Program-made: the position numbers and the translations under genes
The notes under the pieces: generated by a model
What the model was told of the DNA's origin: nothing
The model's database searches: none
What the model saw: only the letters and a program-made list of their open reading frames with translations
Source: GCA-2746605 sp963704835
Lineage (GTDB): Bacteria > Bacteroidota > Ignavibacteria > Ignavibacteriales > Melioribacteraceae
Assembly (NCBI GenBank): GCA_963704835.1
Contig: CAVPHW010000032.1
Span: 1-64,000, forward strand
Length of the DNA stretch: 64,000 nucleotides
Direction of reading: 5' to 3'
Shown here: piece after piece, positions 48,450 to 57,150 of the stretch
Numbering within the stretch: the first letter of the stretch is position 1
Layout: every line of letters begins with the position of its first letter

Positions 48450-49551
48450 ATGGCTGAAGTAGAACTTAAAAATATATCAAAAATTTATAGTGACACAACT
48501 AAAGTAGTTGATGATGTTAATCTAAAAATTAACGATAAAGAATTTGTTGTTCTTGTTGGTCCATCAGGTTGTGGAAAATCTACAACCCTTAGAATGATCG
48601 CTGGACTTGAGGAAATAACGGATGGCGAAATTTTTATTGATGGAAAATTAGTGAACGAAGTTTCACCGAAAGATAGAGATATTGCCATGGTTTTCCAGAA
48701 TTATGCACTTTATCCTCACATGACAGTTTTTGAGAATATGGCATTCGGATTAAAGATTAGAAAATTTAGTAAAAGCGAAATTAAACAGAGAGTAGAAGAA
48801 GCATCAAAAATATTGGGCTTGAATGATTTGCTAAATAGAAAACCAAAAGCTCTTTCTGGTGGACAACGGCAGCGCGTTGCTTTGGGTAGAGCAATTGTAA
48901 GAAAGCCAAAAGTGTTTTTATTTGATGAACCACTGAGTAATCTTGATGCAAAACTCAGAGTTCAAATGCGGACCGAAATATCAAAACTTCATCTTAAACT
49001 TGAAGCTACGATGATTTATGTTACTCATGATCAAGTTGAGGCAATGACAATGGGAGACAGAATAGTGGTGATGAAAGACGGAATTATTCAACAAATTGAT
49101 AAACCGATTGATCTTTATAATAACCCCAACAATAAATTTGTTGCTTCTTTCATCGGAAGTCCGGCTATGAATTTTATAAATGGAAAAATTGAGAAGGGAA
49201 ATGGTTTTAATTTTATCTCTGATAAAAAACAGTTCACAATAAAATTACCTGAAAAACATGAGTCTATCCTTGAAGCATTTATTAACAAAAAAATTACTCT
49301 AGGTATCAGACCCGAAAATTTTCATCTAAAGAATATCGAATGTTGATAGTCATTCAAAAATTAGCGTTGAGATAGAAGTTGTTGAGCCGATGGGAAATGA
49401 CACATTTATATATTTTCAAATGGATGAAATTCAATTTACAGCAAGAGTAATATCCGACCATGAAATAAAACCAATGTCAAAAATGGATCTGTATTTGAAT
49501 ACTGATAAACTTCATTTTTTTGGTGGCGATCTGGATCAGGCAATAATATAG
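48450..49551 (+). CDS. Sugar ABC transporter ATPase 2, MalK/UgpC type (1 frameshift)
   Basis: The second importer ATPase has Walker A GPSGCGKST, Q-loop MVFQNYALYPHM, signature LSGGQRQRVALGRAIVRK, Walker B VFLFDEPLSNLD, H-loop YVTHDQ and a C-terminal regulatory domain (LGIRPENFHLKN ... PMGNDTFIYFQM). ATG 48450 is preferred over TTG 48444. A shift near 49340 separates the last 67 residues; with one base removed the gene has 367 codons and ends at 49551. It closes the glycan locus and should energise the permeases at 31394-33065. It is strikingly similar to the ATPase at 10315, so the two importers probably arose from a common ancestor. Confidence 0.92.
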
Positions 49552-49807
49552 AGATTCTAAATATTATTTTGTTAGCTGGTTTGTGGTTCCAGAACAGTCT
49601 CACTCCAAGAGTATGTAATTCAAAAAAGTCTATAAAATTGATTCTATTGCTATCATACAAAACATTCCCCCAAAGTCTAGTCTCATCTGAAAAGTTTAAC
49701 AAACATAAATAATAAAAGATAAAGAGCATTTTAAAAATATTATATATATTTACACGCTATATTTAACAGAGATTGCAAGTTTAGTCTAATTTATATTCGG
49801 ATTCATA

Positions 49808-50575
49808 ATGTCGCAAAGGCAAAGCAAATCTAATGGAAACAATGCCAATCATGGAATTTTAGGAAGGTTCTTTACAGCTATAATAGCAAAAATAATTGTG
49901 ATTGTTATTTTTTTTATAGCATTGATTTACCTTTTAATTTATTTGCTGAATGTATTCAGCCAAAACTTTTCTGAGATTTCTGAGAATTTTAATTCTGGTA
50001 AAGTTGTAAATGATTTCCGTTCGTATATTACAAAACTTGAGGGGACAAATCGACTTCAAGTTGCTTCTATTGAATCTATTGATAGATTCTCCAAAAAAGA
50101 TTCACAGAGTATTCTTTGGAATTTAATTTCACTGCCTGATGTTGTTGTTGAACTGCAGGCACCAGTAGAATACACTTTCTTTATTGACCTAAAAAAGCAA
50201 TGGGAATTTAGATGGGAAGAAATAGATACAAGTATTGTTGTTATTGCTCCAGCATTAGAAATTGGTACTCCGGCGGTGGATGTCTCAGGTATGGAAATCA
50301 ATGAAAAAGAATCTAGTTTTTTAAGAGACGAAGATGAAGTAAAAGAAAAATTGAGGTTGGAGCTAAGTGAAAAACTGAAATATAGTGCATCTGATAAAAT
50401 ACCGCTCATTAGAGAAATTGCAAGGAAAGAGGTTAGAAATTTCATAGGTGATTGGTTTGTGAGATTTTATTTTAGGAATTTAGAGTTTAGTCCAGAAAAA
50501 ATTTCTGTTTACTTTTCAAATGAAACAATTCCGGTCAAAAGAAAGAAAATGCTTCGGATTGAAAAGAGAGAATAA
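49808..50575 (+). CDS. DUF4230 membrane-anchored protein
   Basis: A 255-residue protein with one N-terminal membrane segment (about residues 25-48: IIVIVIFFIALIYLLIYLL) and a soluble domain. The domain has LQVASIESIDRFSKKDS, LPDVVVELQAPVEYTFFIDLKK and IVVIAPALEIGTPAVDVSGM, in the order typical of DUF4230. The C-terminal third is charged and helical (DEDEVKEKLRLELSEKLKY). The function of the family is unknown. It lies between the glycan locus and the ABC-F gene. Confidence 0.8.
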   Translation: MSQRQSKSNGNNANHGILGRFFTAIIAKIIVIVIFFIALIYLLIYLLNVFSQNFSEISENFNSGKVVNDFRSYITKLEGTNRLQVASIESIDRFSKKDSQSILWNLISLPDVVVELQAPVEYTFFIDLKKQWEFRWEEIDTSIVVIAPALEIGTPAVDVSGMEINEKESSFLRDEDEVKEKLRLELSEKLKYSASDKIPLIREIARKEVRNFIGDWFVRFYFRNLEFSPEKISVYFSNETIPVKRKKMLRIEKRE

Positions 50576-50762
50576 AAAGCAAATTATATTAATCTATATC
50601 TTTCAACAAGCAATAAATTTTCAATAAGCTTGGATTGTTTGTGAAGTTCAATAAACGCAATAAGTATTACGCATTCATTTGTAAATAACAATAATAATTT
50701 GACCAGCCTTTTTTCAAATCATAATTATTTATATTAACAACAATAAAAACAATTTAGAATTA

Positions 50763-52641
50763 ATGGAAAATACTGTAACTCCCGTAATATTAACTGCCAT
50801 GGAATTGGATGTTCATTTTGGTGAGCAAATTATACTTAAAAATGCATCATTGAGTATTCATGAAGGCGATCGAATTGGTTTGGTCGGTAGAAATGGTGCT
50901 GGGTAAATCTACCTTTCTTAAAATTATTTCCGATCTAATGCAACCTGATTCTGGAAACGTGGCAAAGAAAAAAGAACTAGTTGTTGGATTTTTAACCCAA
51001 GAATTTACTTTGGATCCAACAAAGACTGTTTATGAAAATGTGCTTGCTGGTGCTGAAAGTATTGTAAATATTATTGACGCTTACCAAAAACTTCTTTATG
51101 ATTCACCCAAAAGAATATTGCTAGAAGAAAAGATACAATTTCTTGATGGATGGAACTTAGAAAATAAAATTCACAAATTACTTCAATCATTAAACGCACC
51201 CGAACCAGATAGAGACATTAATACTTTATCTGGAGGAGAACAAAGAAGAGTAGCTCTATGCCGTTCATTAATTGCACAGCCCGATTTGTTGATACTTGAT
51301 GAGCCGACAAACCATTTAGATACTGAGTCAATTGAATGGATTGAAAATTTTCTCTCGACCTATAAAGGGACGTGTATTTTTGTCACACACGACAGATACT
51401 TCTTAGATAGAATTGCTAATAGAATTGTTGAACTTTCGCAAGGGGAATTTATTTCTCACAGAGGAAATTATACAGATTACCTTTTGAATAAAGCTGAAAG
51501 ACAAGCAATTACAGAAGTTGAGGAGAGGAAGCGTCAAAGCTTTTTAAAGCGTGAGTTGGAATGGGTTGTCAGAGGTCCAAGAGCAAGACGTACAAAAGCC
51601 AAAAGTCGGTTAGATAATTATTATGAAGTTGCATCACAGAAGAATAATGAAGTGGAACTTGATGTGGACATGGTAATTCCACCTTCCGAAAAATTGGGTA
51701 ATATTATTCTTGAACTTAAAAACGTTGGGATTGATCTAGGCGGTAAAAAATTATTTGGTGGATTGGATTTTATTTTTACTCCAGGCAGAAGATTAGGGAT
51801 TGTTGGGAAAAACGGAGTAGGCAAAACCACATTACTTAAAATTTTGTTGAGTGAATTAAAACCAAGTACAGGCGATATCGTTGTTGGTGAGAAAACTGAG
51901 TTTAACTATGTTGATCAATCGAGATTGTTATTGAATGATAAAGATACTGTAATTGAGGCAATTGGAGAGGGTAATAACTTTATTAAATTTGGTAATCATC
52001 AATTAACGATTTGGTCTTATCTAAAACGATTTCTTTTCACAGATGATAGAATTAATACCTTTGTTGGCAGACTTTCCGGTGGTGAAAAAAGCCGGTTAAC
52101 ACTTGCTCGTATTCTTAAAAACGGTGGTAATTTTTTAATGTTGGATGAACCAACAAATGATTTAGATTTACCTACATTGCGAATTCTGGAAGAAGCATTA
52201 GTTGCATTTGATGGTTGTGTTGTGGTTGTAAGTCATGATAGATATTTTTTGAATAGAGTTTGCAACGGAATTTTAGCCTTTGAGGGCAGTGGGCAAATAT
52301 ACTTTAGTGAAGGTAATTATGAGTATTATCTTGAGAAGAAGAAATCTAGAATAAAAGATAAAAATGTGACTCAAAAAAACATTAAAGAAGATACAAGAGA
52401 AAAAGTAAAAGTTAAAAAACTATCATGGAAAGAGAAGAAAGAGCTTGAAACTATTGAGGAAGATATTATAACCGCCGAAAAAGAAGTAGAAAGAATCGAG
52501 GGAATATTTTCTTCGGATGAATTCTATGAAAAATATGCAACCACTACTAATGAATTAACTGCAGAGCTTGCAGCTGCAAAAGATCATGTGAAAAAACTTT
52601 TTAATAGATGGGAAGAACTTGAAAAACTAAACTCACAATAA
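50763..52641 (+). CDS. ABC-F family ATPase (1 frameshift)
   Basis: A 625-residue duplicated-ATPase protein of the ABC-F group, which act on ribosomes rather than membranes. It starts at ATG 50763. The first Walker A (GRNGAGKSTF, about 44-53) is broken by an extra G near 50908. Then come LSGGEQRRVALCRSL, LLILDEPTNHLD, the linker with EWVVRGPRARRTKAKSRLDNY, a second Walker A (GKNGVGKTTLL), LSGGEKSRLTLARIL, MLDEPTNDLD and a C-terminal coiled coil (KKLSWKEKKELETIEEDIITAEKEVERIE). The linker and C-terminal coiled coil are like Uup. Paired ATPase sites are intact once the frame is restored. Confidence 0.92.
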
Positions 52642-52642
52642 A

Positions 52643-53464
52643 TTAGAAACTTATAGTTTGCAATGGAATTGCTAACATTGCATTATACCTAGTTCTTTCT
52701 TTATCACTATTAAAATGTGCAGAAGCCGAAAGCATAAAACCACCGTCTAACTTAAATATCGCACTTGCAATACCTTCATCAATCAAATCTTTTGTTCCCA
52801 TTACCCAAGTTCTTAATTCTAAAAAGCTTATTGGTTGCAAAGAGAAACCGGCACTAGCAGTTACATTTGTATTTAGTTCTTTTCTTTCTTTAAAGTCTGT
52901 CTGTGCAAAAATATCAAATAAATTTTCTACAATTGAAATTCTTGCGCCAATTGAATAGCCCTTTTGATATTGGAGGCTATCAATCTCAACCTTATTTATA
53001 TTGCTTGCTAAAAGTCCAATACTAATAAAAGAAAGGGGTTGAAAAATAAGACCGGCATCAATTGCAAAATGAGATTTCTCTTCCGCTCCATATTTTACAT
53101 TTATAACTTTATTAGATGTTCCGAATGAAAGCAATTCTCCACCAACAGAAATATTTAGTGCATAACTCGTCAATCTTAAGTTTTGTAGATTGTAAATATC
53201 TTGATAAACAAAACCAAGGTTGCCCATGCTTAGTGAAGCCATTGAGTTTCCTTGATTTTTGGTCTCAAAAAAATCGTAACCAAATAAAAAACCATCATCA
53301 TTCTGGTTAATACTCAATGCAGCTGGATTAACAAAGTTTGATGTTAAACTATTTGTTTCTGCAATAAAATATATTCTTTGTAATTCTGAAAGTCTGCTAA
53401 TTTCAGTTTGACCGAATAAACTTATACTGCTTATTATGATGAAAACGAAAGTGAATAACTTCAT
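52643..53464 (-). CDS. Outer-membrane beta-barrel protein, PorV-like or related
   Basis: A 273-residue exported protein (signal peptide MKLFTFVFIIISSISLFGQ) with alternating hydrophobic strands, a FVNPAALSINQNDDGFLFGYDFFETKN segment and a C-terminal Phe (PLQTISF), the pattern of an outer-membrane barrel. The NPAALS motif recalls PorV/UPF0164-type proteins. It converges with the ABC-F gene (stops 1 base apart) and follows the LSm-like protein by 4 bases, forming a minus-strand trio of envelope genes. Confidence 0.7.
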   Translation of the reverse strand: MKLFTFVFIIISSISLFGQTEISRLSELQRIYFIAETNSLTSNFVNPAALSINQNDDGFLFGYDFFETKNQGNSMASLSMGNLGFVYQDIYNLQNLRLTSYALNISVGGELLSFGTSNKVINVKYGAEEKSHFAIDAGLIFQPLSFISIGLLASNINKVEIDSLQYQKGYSIGARISIVENLFDIFAQTDFKERKELNTNVTASAGFSLQPISFLELRTWVMGTKDLIDEGIASAIFKLDGGFMLSASAHFNSDKERTRYNAMLAIPLQTISF

Positions 53465-53468
53465 AATT

Positions 53469-54721
53469 TTAGAATAATTTTTTAGTGAAATTTAAAGAAA
53501 TCATGTTATAATCTTCATCTCCAAAAAGGAAATGAGAGTCATAGGAAACACCAAATTTCATATCTTCGTATAAGATAATCAAAACCAATTCTATTGCCAA
53601 TACCAAATACAAATTTAGTTTCCGAAATTTTTGAATTGAATGATGGATATGATGGGAAATCCTTTGTTAAACTTCTATATACTAAGTTTGCTTCCAATTG
53701 AGGAGCAATATAAAACTCATAAGTAGAGGCAGTTTGTTGAAATAGTGTAAATGAAGCACCTGCACTTACGGTAGTTAAAAATACTACCGCCACTAGCTGA
53801 AACCGGAAATGGTTCATTTGTGAAAGCGTCGCTGTTCAATGAAAAGTAATTCAAATTTAATCCACCAAAAGCACTAATATAAAATCCATCCATATGTGAG
53901 ATTAGAAATTTACTACTGTAACCCAAACCTAAACCTGTGCTGTAATCAGCCCCAAAGGTTGGTGCGTAACCTAGCGATAAAATATCCAATCGGGGTTCAA
54001 CAAAAGGTTGTTCTTTAACAGAAGGAATATATTTTTCAGCTTTTGCTTCCTGAGTATTTTTTAAAACGTCTTCTTTTATTGCATATTCTTTTAGTGTGTC
54101 GTCTCCCTTACCTTTTTCACCAGTGTATTCAATTGCTCGTAAATTTGCTTTGTCGATTGTCAACCTACCAACTTTAGTATCTATAATTAAATTTTTAAAA
54201 TCCTCATAATAGATATTTCCTTCAAATCTATTTCCGTTCAATAAACGGGCTATTACAACTTCGCCGCGCTCTGAAAATTCTCCTGAAAGATATTCTATTT
54301 TTTGAAGTTGTTTCTTAGGTATTGTTAAACTACCAGCTTCAGTTTTGACCAATATAACATCTAAACTTTTTGCTAAAAGTGTACCTGAAATAATATCACC
54401 ATTCTTCAAATAAACTAATACAAGATCATTTAGAACAATATCATTTTTATCTGAATTTGATTTGTTAAAATTAACATTACCACCCTCCAAATTCTTTGCT
54501 GAGGATTCAAGTTTAGCAAACTGATCATAGGATATGCTTTCAATATTTTGTCTATTTATGCGTATCTGACCCATGTCATTAACTATTACTAGATGTTCAG
54601 GCTCTTCTTGGACTACTTCACCAACTACAACCTTACTATTTTTAAGAACAACATTTACTGTTTGTGCTTCAACTGTAGAAAACACAAAAACGGCTATTAA
54701 AAGAATTAAAATGTTTTTCAT
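53469..54721 (-). CDS. Exported protein with three LSm-like modules and a C-terminal barrel (2 frameshifts)
   Basis: A signal peptide (FVFSTVEAQ) precedes three similar modules of about 55 residues, each a small beta-barrel-like unit. The first has GEVVQEEPEHLVIVNDMGQI and INRQNIESI, the second NGDIISGTLLAKSLDVILVKTEAG and IPKKQLQKIEY, the third NGNRFEGNIYYEDFKNLIID and IDKANLRAIEY. A spacer is followed by an outer-membrane barrel domain (SLGYAPTFGADYSTGLGLGYSSKF ... SFTLFQQTASTYEFYIAPQLEANL) ending NFTKKLF at a stop at 53469-53471. Frame changes near 53790 and 53570 split the barrel part; repaired length is 417 codons. Function unknown. Confidence 0.75.
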
Positions 54722-54754
54722 GACTAAAATTATACTCCTCTTCGATAAAAGATT

Positions 54755-55753
54755 TTATTCGCTAAAGAAACGACTTACTAAACTATAAGAATTAATTTGT
54801 GCATCTATTTGATTTCCATTGTCAATTTCAATTTTTTCTCGACTATATGCACCTACCCACCAATAATAAACTTTTGATGAACTTAATTTTGGTCCGGTAT
54901 ATCCAACTTCATTTATTTTGATTTTTTGCGATTTCCAGATTACATCCGAAAATGGTGAATTACCAACAAAGACTGTATAAGAAACAGCACTATCAACTTT
55001 ACTCCATTGGAACTTGTATGGTGTAGTAAAATTACTAAAGTCAGAAGGAGTGATAAGACTAGGATTACTAAGAATTAGATCGCTTCCAACAAAACTTGGT
55101 AAGCTTTCTTTCCTGCCAAAATCAACGGCAGTAACCTTATAGTAGTATCTAGTATTGGTTTGTGTAAAATTATCAAAGTAATTGCCAACATTGCTTGAGT
55201 CTATAAGTGACAAAGAGTTAACAACAAAATTAGGATCTGTTCCTCTATAAATTTTAAAGAAATTCAGGTCACCAACATCAGGTGGCAACCAGCTTAAATT
55301 TAAATGTTTTCTACTTTCAACTGGACTGTTCAAACCGTTAACTATCAAAAAGGAAGGAGGTTGTGGAGCAGAAATATTTAATGGTTGCACATCAATAATA
55401 GAAGTTGGTTTACTTTCATTCATTGCATTGTCAACAGAAACAAGATAATAATAGTATGTTGATTCATAATTTAAAAACCGGTCAAGATATTCGTTTTGAA
55501 CAGTTTCAATATGAACCCTGAAAGAATCTAAATTGACAGATCTATAAAGTCTGTAGTATTTAAAATCTGGTTCGGTTACCTTGGTCCATCTAAACCTTGC
55601 TTGACCGTCGCCACCACCGAGAAGTGTAAAGTTTGGCGGTGTAATTGGTGGTAAGGAATCTTCAGGGGCAACCACTTCATTACAGCCGATAGCAGATAAC
55701 AAAGTTAACAGCACTAATAAAATAGTGATCTTATTTTTTAAAAGGGACAACAT
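54755..55753 (-). CDS. Lipoprotein with fibronectin type III domains
   Basis: A 332-residue lipoprotein (lipobox LLSAIGC, Cys near residue 24) with FN3-type modules: TPPNFTLLGGGDGQARFRWTKV ... YRLYRS, APQPPSFLIVNG ... LSWLPPDVGDLNFFKIYRG, and a third PSDFSNFTTPYKFQWSKVDSAVSYTVFVG. Such proteins usually act as surface binding or scaffold proteins. It is the first gene of the minus-strand trio (33 bases before the LSm-like gene). A perfect 8-bp inverted repeat at 55794-55812 lies about 40 bases upstream of its start. Confidence 0.8.
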   Translation of the reverse strand: MLSLLKNKITILLVLLTLLSAIGCNEVVAPEDSLPPITPPNFTLLGGGDGQARFRWTKVTEPDFKYYRLYRSVNLDSFRVHIETVQNEYLDRFLNYESTYYYYLVSVDNAMNESKPTSIIDVQPLNISAPQPPSFLIVNGLNSPVESRKHLNLSWLPPDVGDLNFFKIYRGTDPNFVVNSLSLIDSSNVGNYFDNFTQTNTRYYYKVTAVDFGRKESLPSFVGSDLILSNPSLITPSDFSNFTTPYKFQWSKVDSAVSYTVFVGNSPFSDVIWKSQKIKINEVGYTGPKLSSSKVYYWWVGAYSREKIEIDNGNQIDAQINSYSLVSRFFSE

Positions 55754-55793
55754 GTTATTATAGCCTTTTTTATGTGAATATTTATATTACATA

Positions 55794-55812
55794 ATTCTAA
55801 ACATTTTAGAAT
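55794..55812. promoter_or_regulatory. Perfect inverted repeat upstream of the FN3 lipoprotein gene
   Basis: ATTCTAAA CAT TTTAGAAT, 8-bp arms with a 3-base centre, sits 41 bases upstream of the lipoprotein ATG. The position and form suit an operator or a short hairpin; no regulator is assigned. Confidence 0.35.
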
Positions 55813-56169
55813 ATTTGTTAAAGTAATTGTAATTATGATCTTTATGAATTCCAAACAATTTTTCTAAGGGAAATAATTGAACACTAAAAAACTAGATCAT
55901 TTATTTGCTATATAGTATTTGACTCATATTTTATGGGAAAGTAACACTTGCTAAGTTTTTTTAAAATAAAAAAAACTATTATAAAAATATTAGCCAATAG
56001 TTCAGTCTCTGAAAAATAAACTAATTTTACAAAATAAAATGTTTAAATCGTTTTTGTTCTCGTTAAAACGTGAATCCAGAATACTTAAAAAGATAATATT
56101 ATTTTAGTTAATAATAGTCAAGAGTATTTTTATAGTGGGTGAAATTGAAGAGAGGATAGCTAAATAATT

Positions 56170-56224
56170 AACTGGCGAAGTAATCTTGTTTGGCTATTTG
56201 TAAACAGAATTACTTCGCACAGTT
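56170..56224. terminator. Long hairpin after the 39-residue gene
   Basis: A 15-bp stem with one bulged T (56170-56184 with 56209-56224) encloses a 24-base loop. On the minus strand it begins 20 bases after the stop of the small gene at 56244, and it could end that transcript; A/T-rich DNA flanks both sides. Confidence 0.45.
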
Positions 56225-56243
56225 TTAGTTTAAAGAATAAACT

Positions 56244-56363
56244 TTATGAGAAAAATAAAAAGTAAAGTACAACAAGCAAAATAAAAGGTGAAGTAAGTTT
56301 TAATATTTCTAAAGATGCTTGTTTACCTGTAATTTTTTCTGGGATATTGTTTTTTTCTTGCAT
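56244..56363 (-). CDS. 39-residue single-span membrane protein
   Basis: A minus-strand frame from ATG 56363 to the stop at 56244. GAGG sits seven bases upstream of the ATG. The product has a charged N-terminus (MQEKNNIPEKITGKQASLEIL) and a C-terminal membrane helix (PFILLVVLYFLFF). The good ribosome site, single hydrophobic span and following hairpin argue for a real small gene. Its role is unknown. Bacterial single-span mini-proteins often regulate a larger membrane partner, but none is identified here. Confidence 0.5.
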   Translation of the reverse strand: MQEKNNIPEKITGKQASLEILKLTSPFILLVVLYFLFFS

Positions 56364-56470
56364 TTTATGCCTCAAATAGTTGAATATAATTTTTATAAAA
56401 AATGAATTATTTTTTCTAAATCTAGAAAAATTTGCTAAAAATTTAAATGGAAATTCTTTTGAAAATGTAT

Positions 56471-56842
56471 TTAGGAAACTATTGAGGGCGGACTTCTGGG
56501 TGATGTATTAGCAATAAATTTGCTTGTATTCTTTATATCAGAGCTAATGGTTAAAAAATTACAAAAAGGCAGCTGGTTCAACAATGAAATTTCGTTAAAC
56601 CCTATCTGTAAATTTTTTTGTTCGTTTTCTTTAAGATTATCTTTATTTACAGTTCGATTCTTCTTAGAAACAATAGTGAAATCTTCAACTAAAACGGTTT
56701 TTACAAATTCCGTATTATTTAACGTTGATTCATTTACCGGTGCTTTAACAAATGGAGATGTAAAATAAAGCAGGAGTAAAGTATAATTTATCCCTACTGA
56801 AATTTTACTTTGAGAAATCAATATGTTTAGCGTTTTTATCAA
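56471..56842 (-). CDS. Hypothetical exported protein, low confidence
   Basis: A 123-codon frame with a hydrophobic N-terminal part (SVGINYTLLLLYFTSPFV, about residues 16-33) and a polar remainder ending TSPRSPPSIVS. It lies upstream of the 39-residue gene on the same strand, 107 bases away. An opposite-strand frame (56520-56768) overlaps it and cannot be excluded. No known family is recognised. Confidence 0.35.
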   Translation of the reverse strand: MIKTLNILISQSKISVGINYTLLLLYFTSPFVKAPVNESTLNNTEFVKTVLVEDFTIVSKKNRTVNKDNLKENEQKNLQIGFNEISLLNQLPFCNFLTISSDIKNTSKFIANTSPRSPPSIVS

Positions 56843-57150
56843 AACTACTCAAACCAAAAATAAATTGTGCAGAAAACATAAATAGAATTTAATCATTAAA
56901 AAAGGAGAAAAATTATACATTTGCAAATATAAATGGCAAAATTCAACAATAATACTTTCTTAAACTCTATCAAACTATCATCGTTAAAAATGCAAAAAAA
57001 TAAATACTCAATCTGAGGAGTATTTTGCTTTGGTTAATGAGGCAAAATATCCTTTAATAATAAATTTTATTAGTAATAAGCTATTAATAAGAAATCATTA
57101 TTTACGATAATACACTTGGTGATTACTTACAAAATATTATTATTAGAATA
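56843..57150. other. Intergenic leader before the histidine kinase
   Basis: No gene seen. A hairpin with 8-bp arms (AAATACTC at 57002-57009 pairing with GAGTATTT at 57018-57025) followed by T-rich DNA could be a weak terminator or leader structure. Promoter elements of the kinase gene were not identified. Confidence 0.4.

Larger units (their letters stand above)
55754..56243. other. Intergenic stretch upstream of the FN3 lipoprotein
   Basis: Very AT-rich, with no gene seen on either strand. It contains a perfect inverted repeat (55794-55812) and a long hairpin (56170-56224), listed separately. Promoters of the minus-strand gene ending at 54755 should lie here, but no clear pair of elements stood out. 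Confidence 0.5.

Noticed and set aside
49436..49729. Minus-strand 97-codon frame after the second ATPase gene
   Set aside because: Half of it lies antisense to the repaired C-terminus of the ATPase; the rest has no ribosome site or known motif.
56520..56768. Plus-strand 82-codon frame
   Set aside because: It has no ribosome site and overlaps a minus-strand frame with a membrane-type N-terminus; neither is strong, and this one is weaker.
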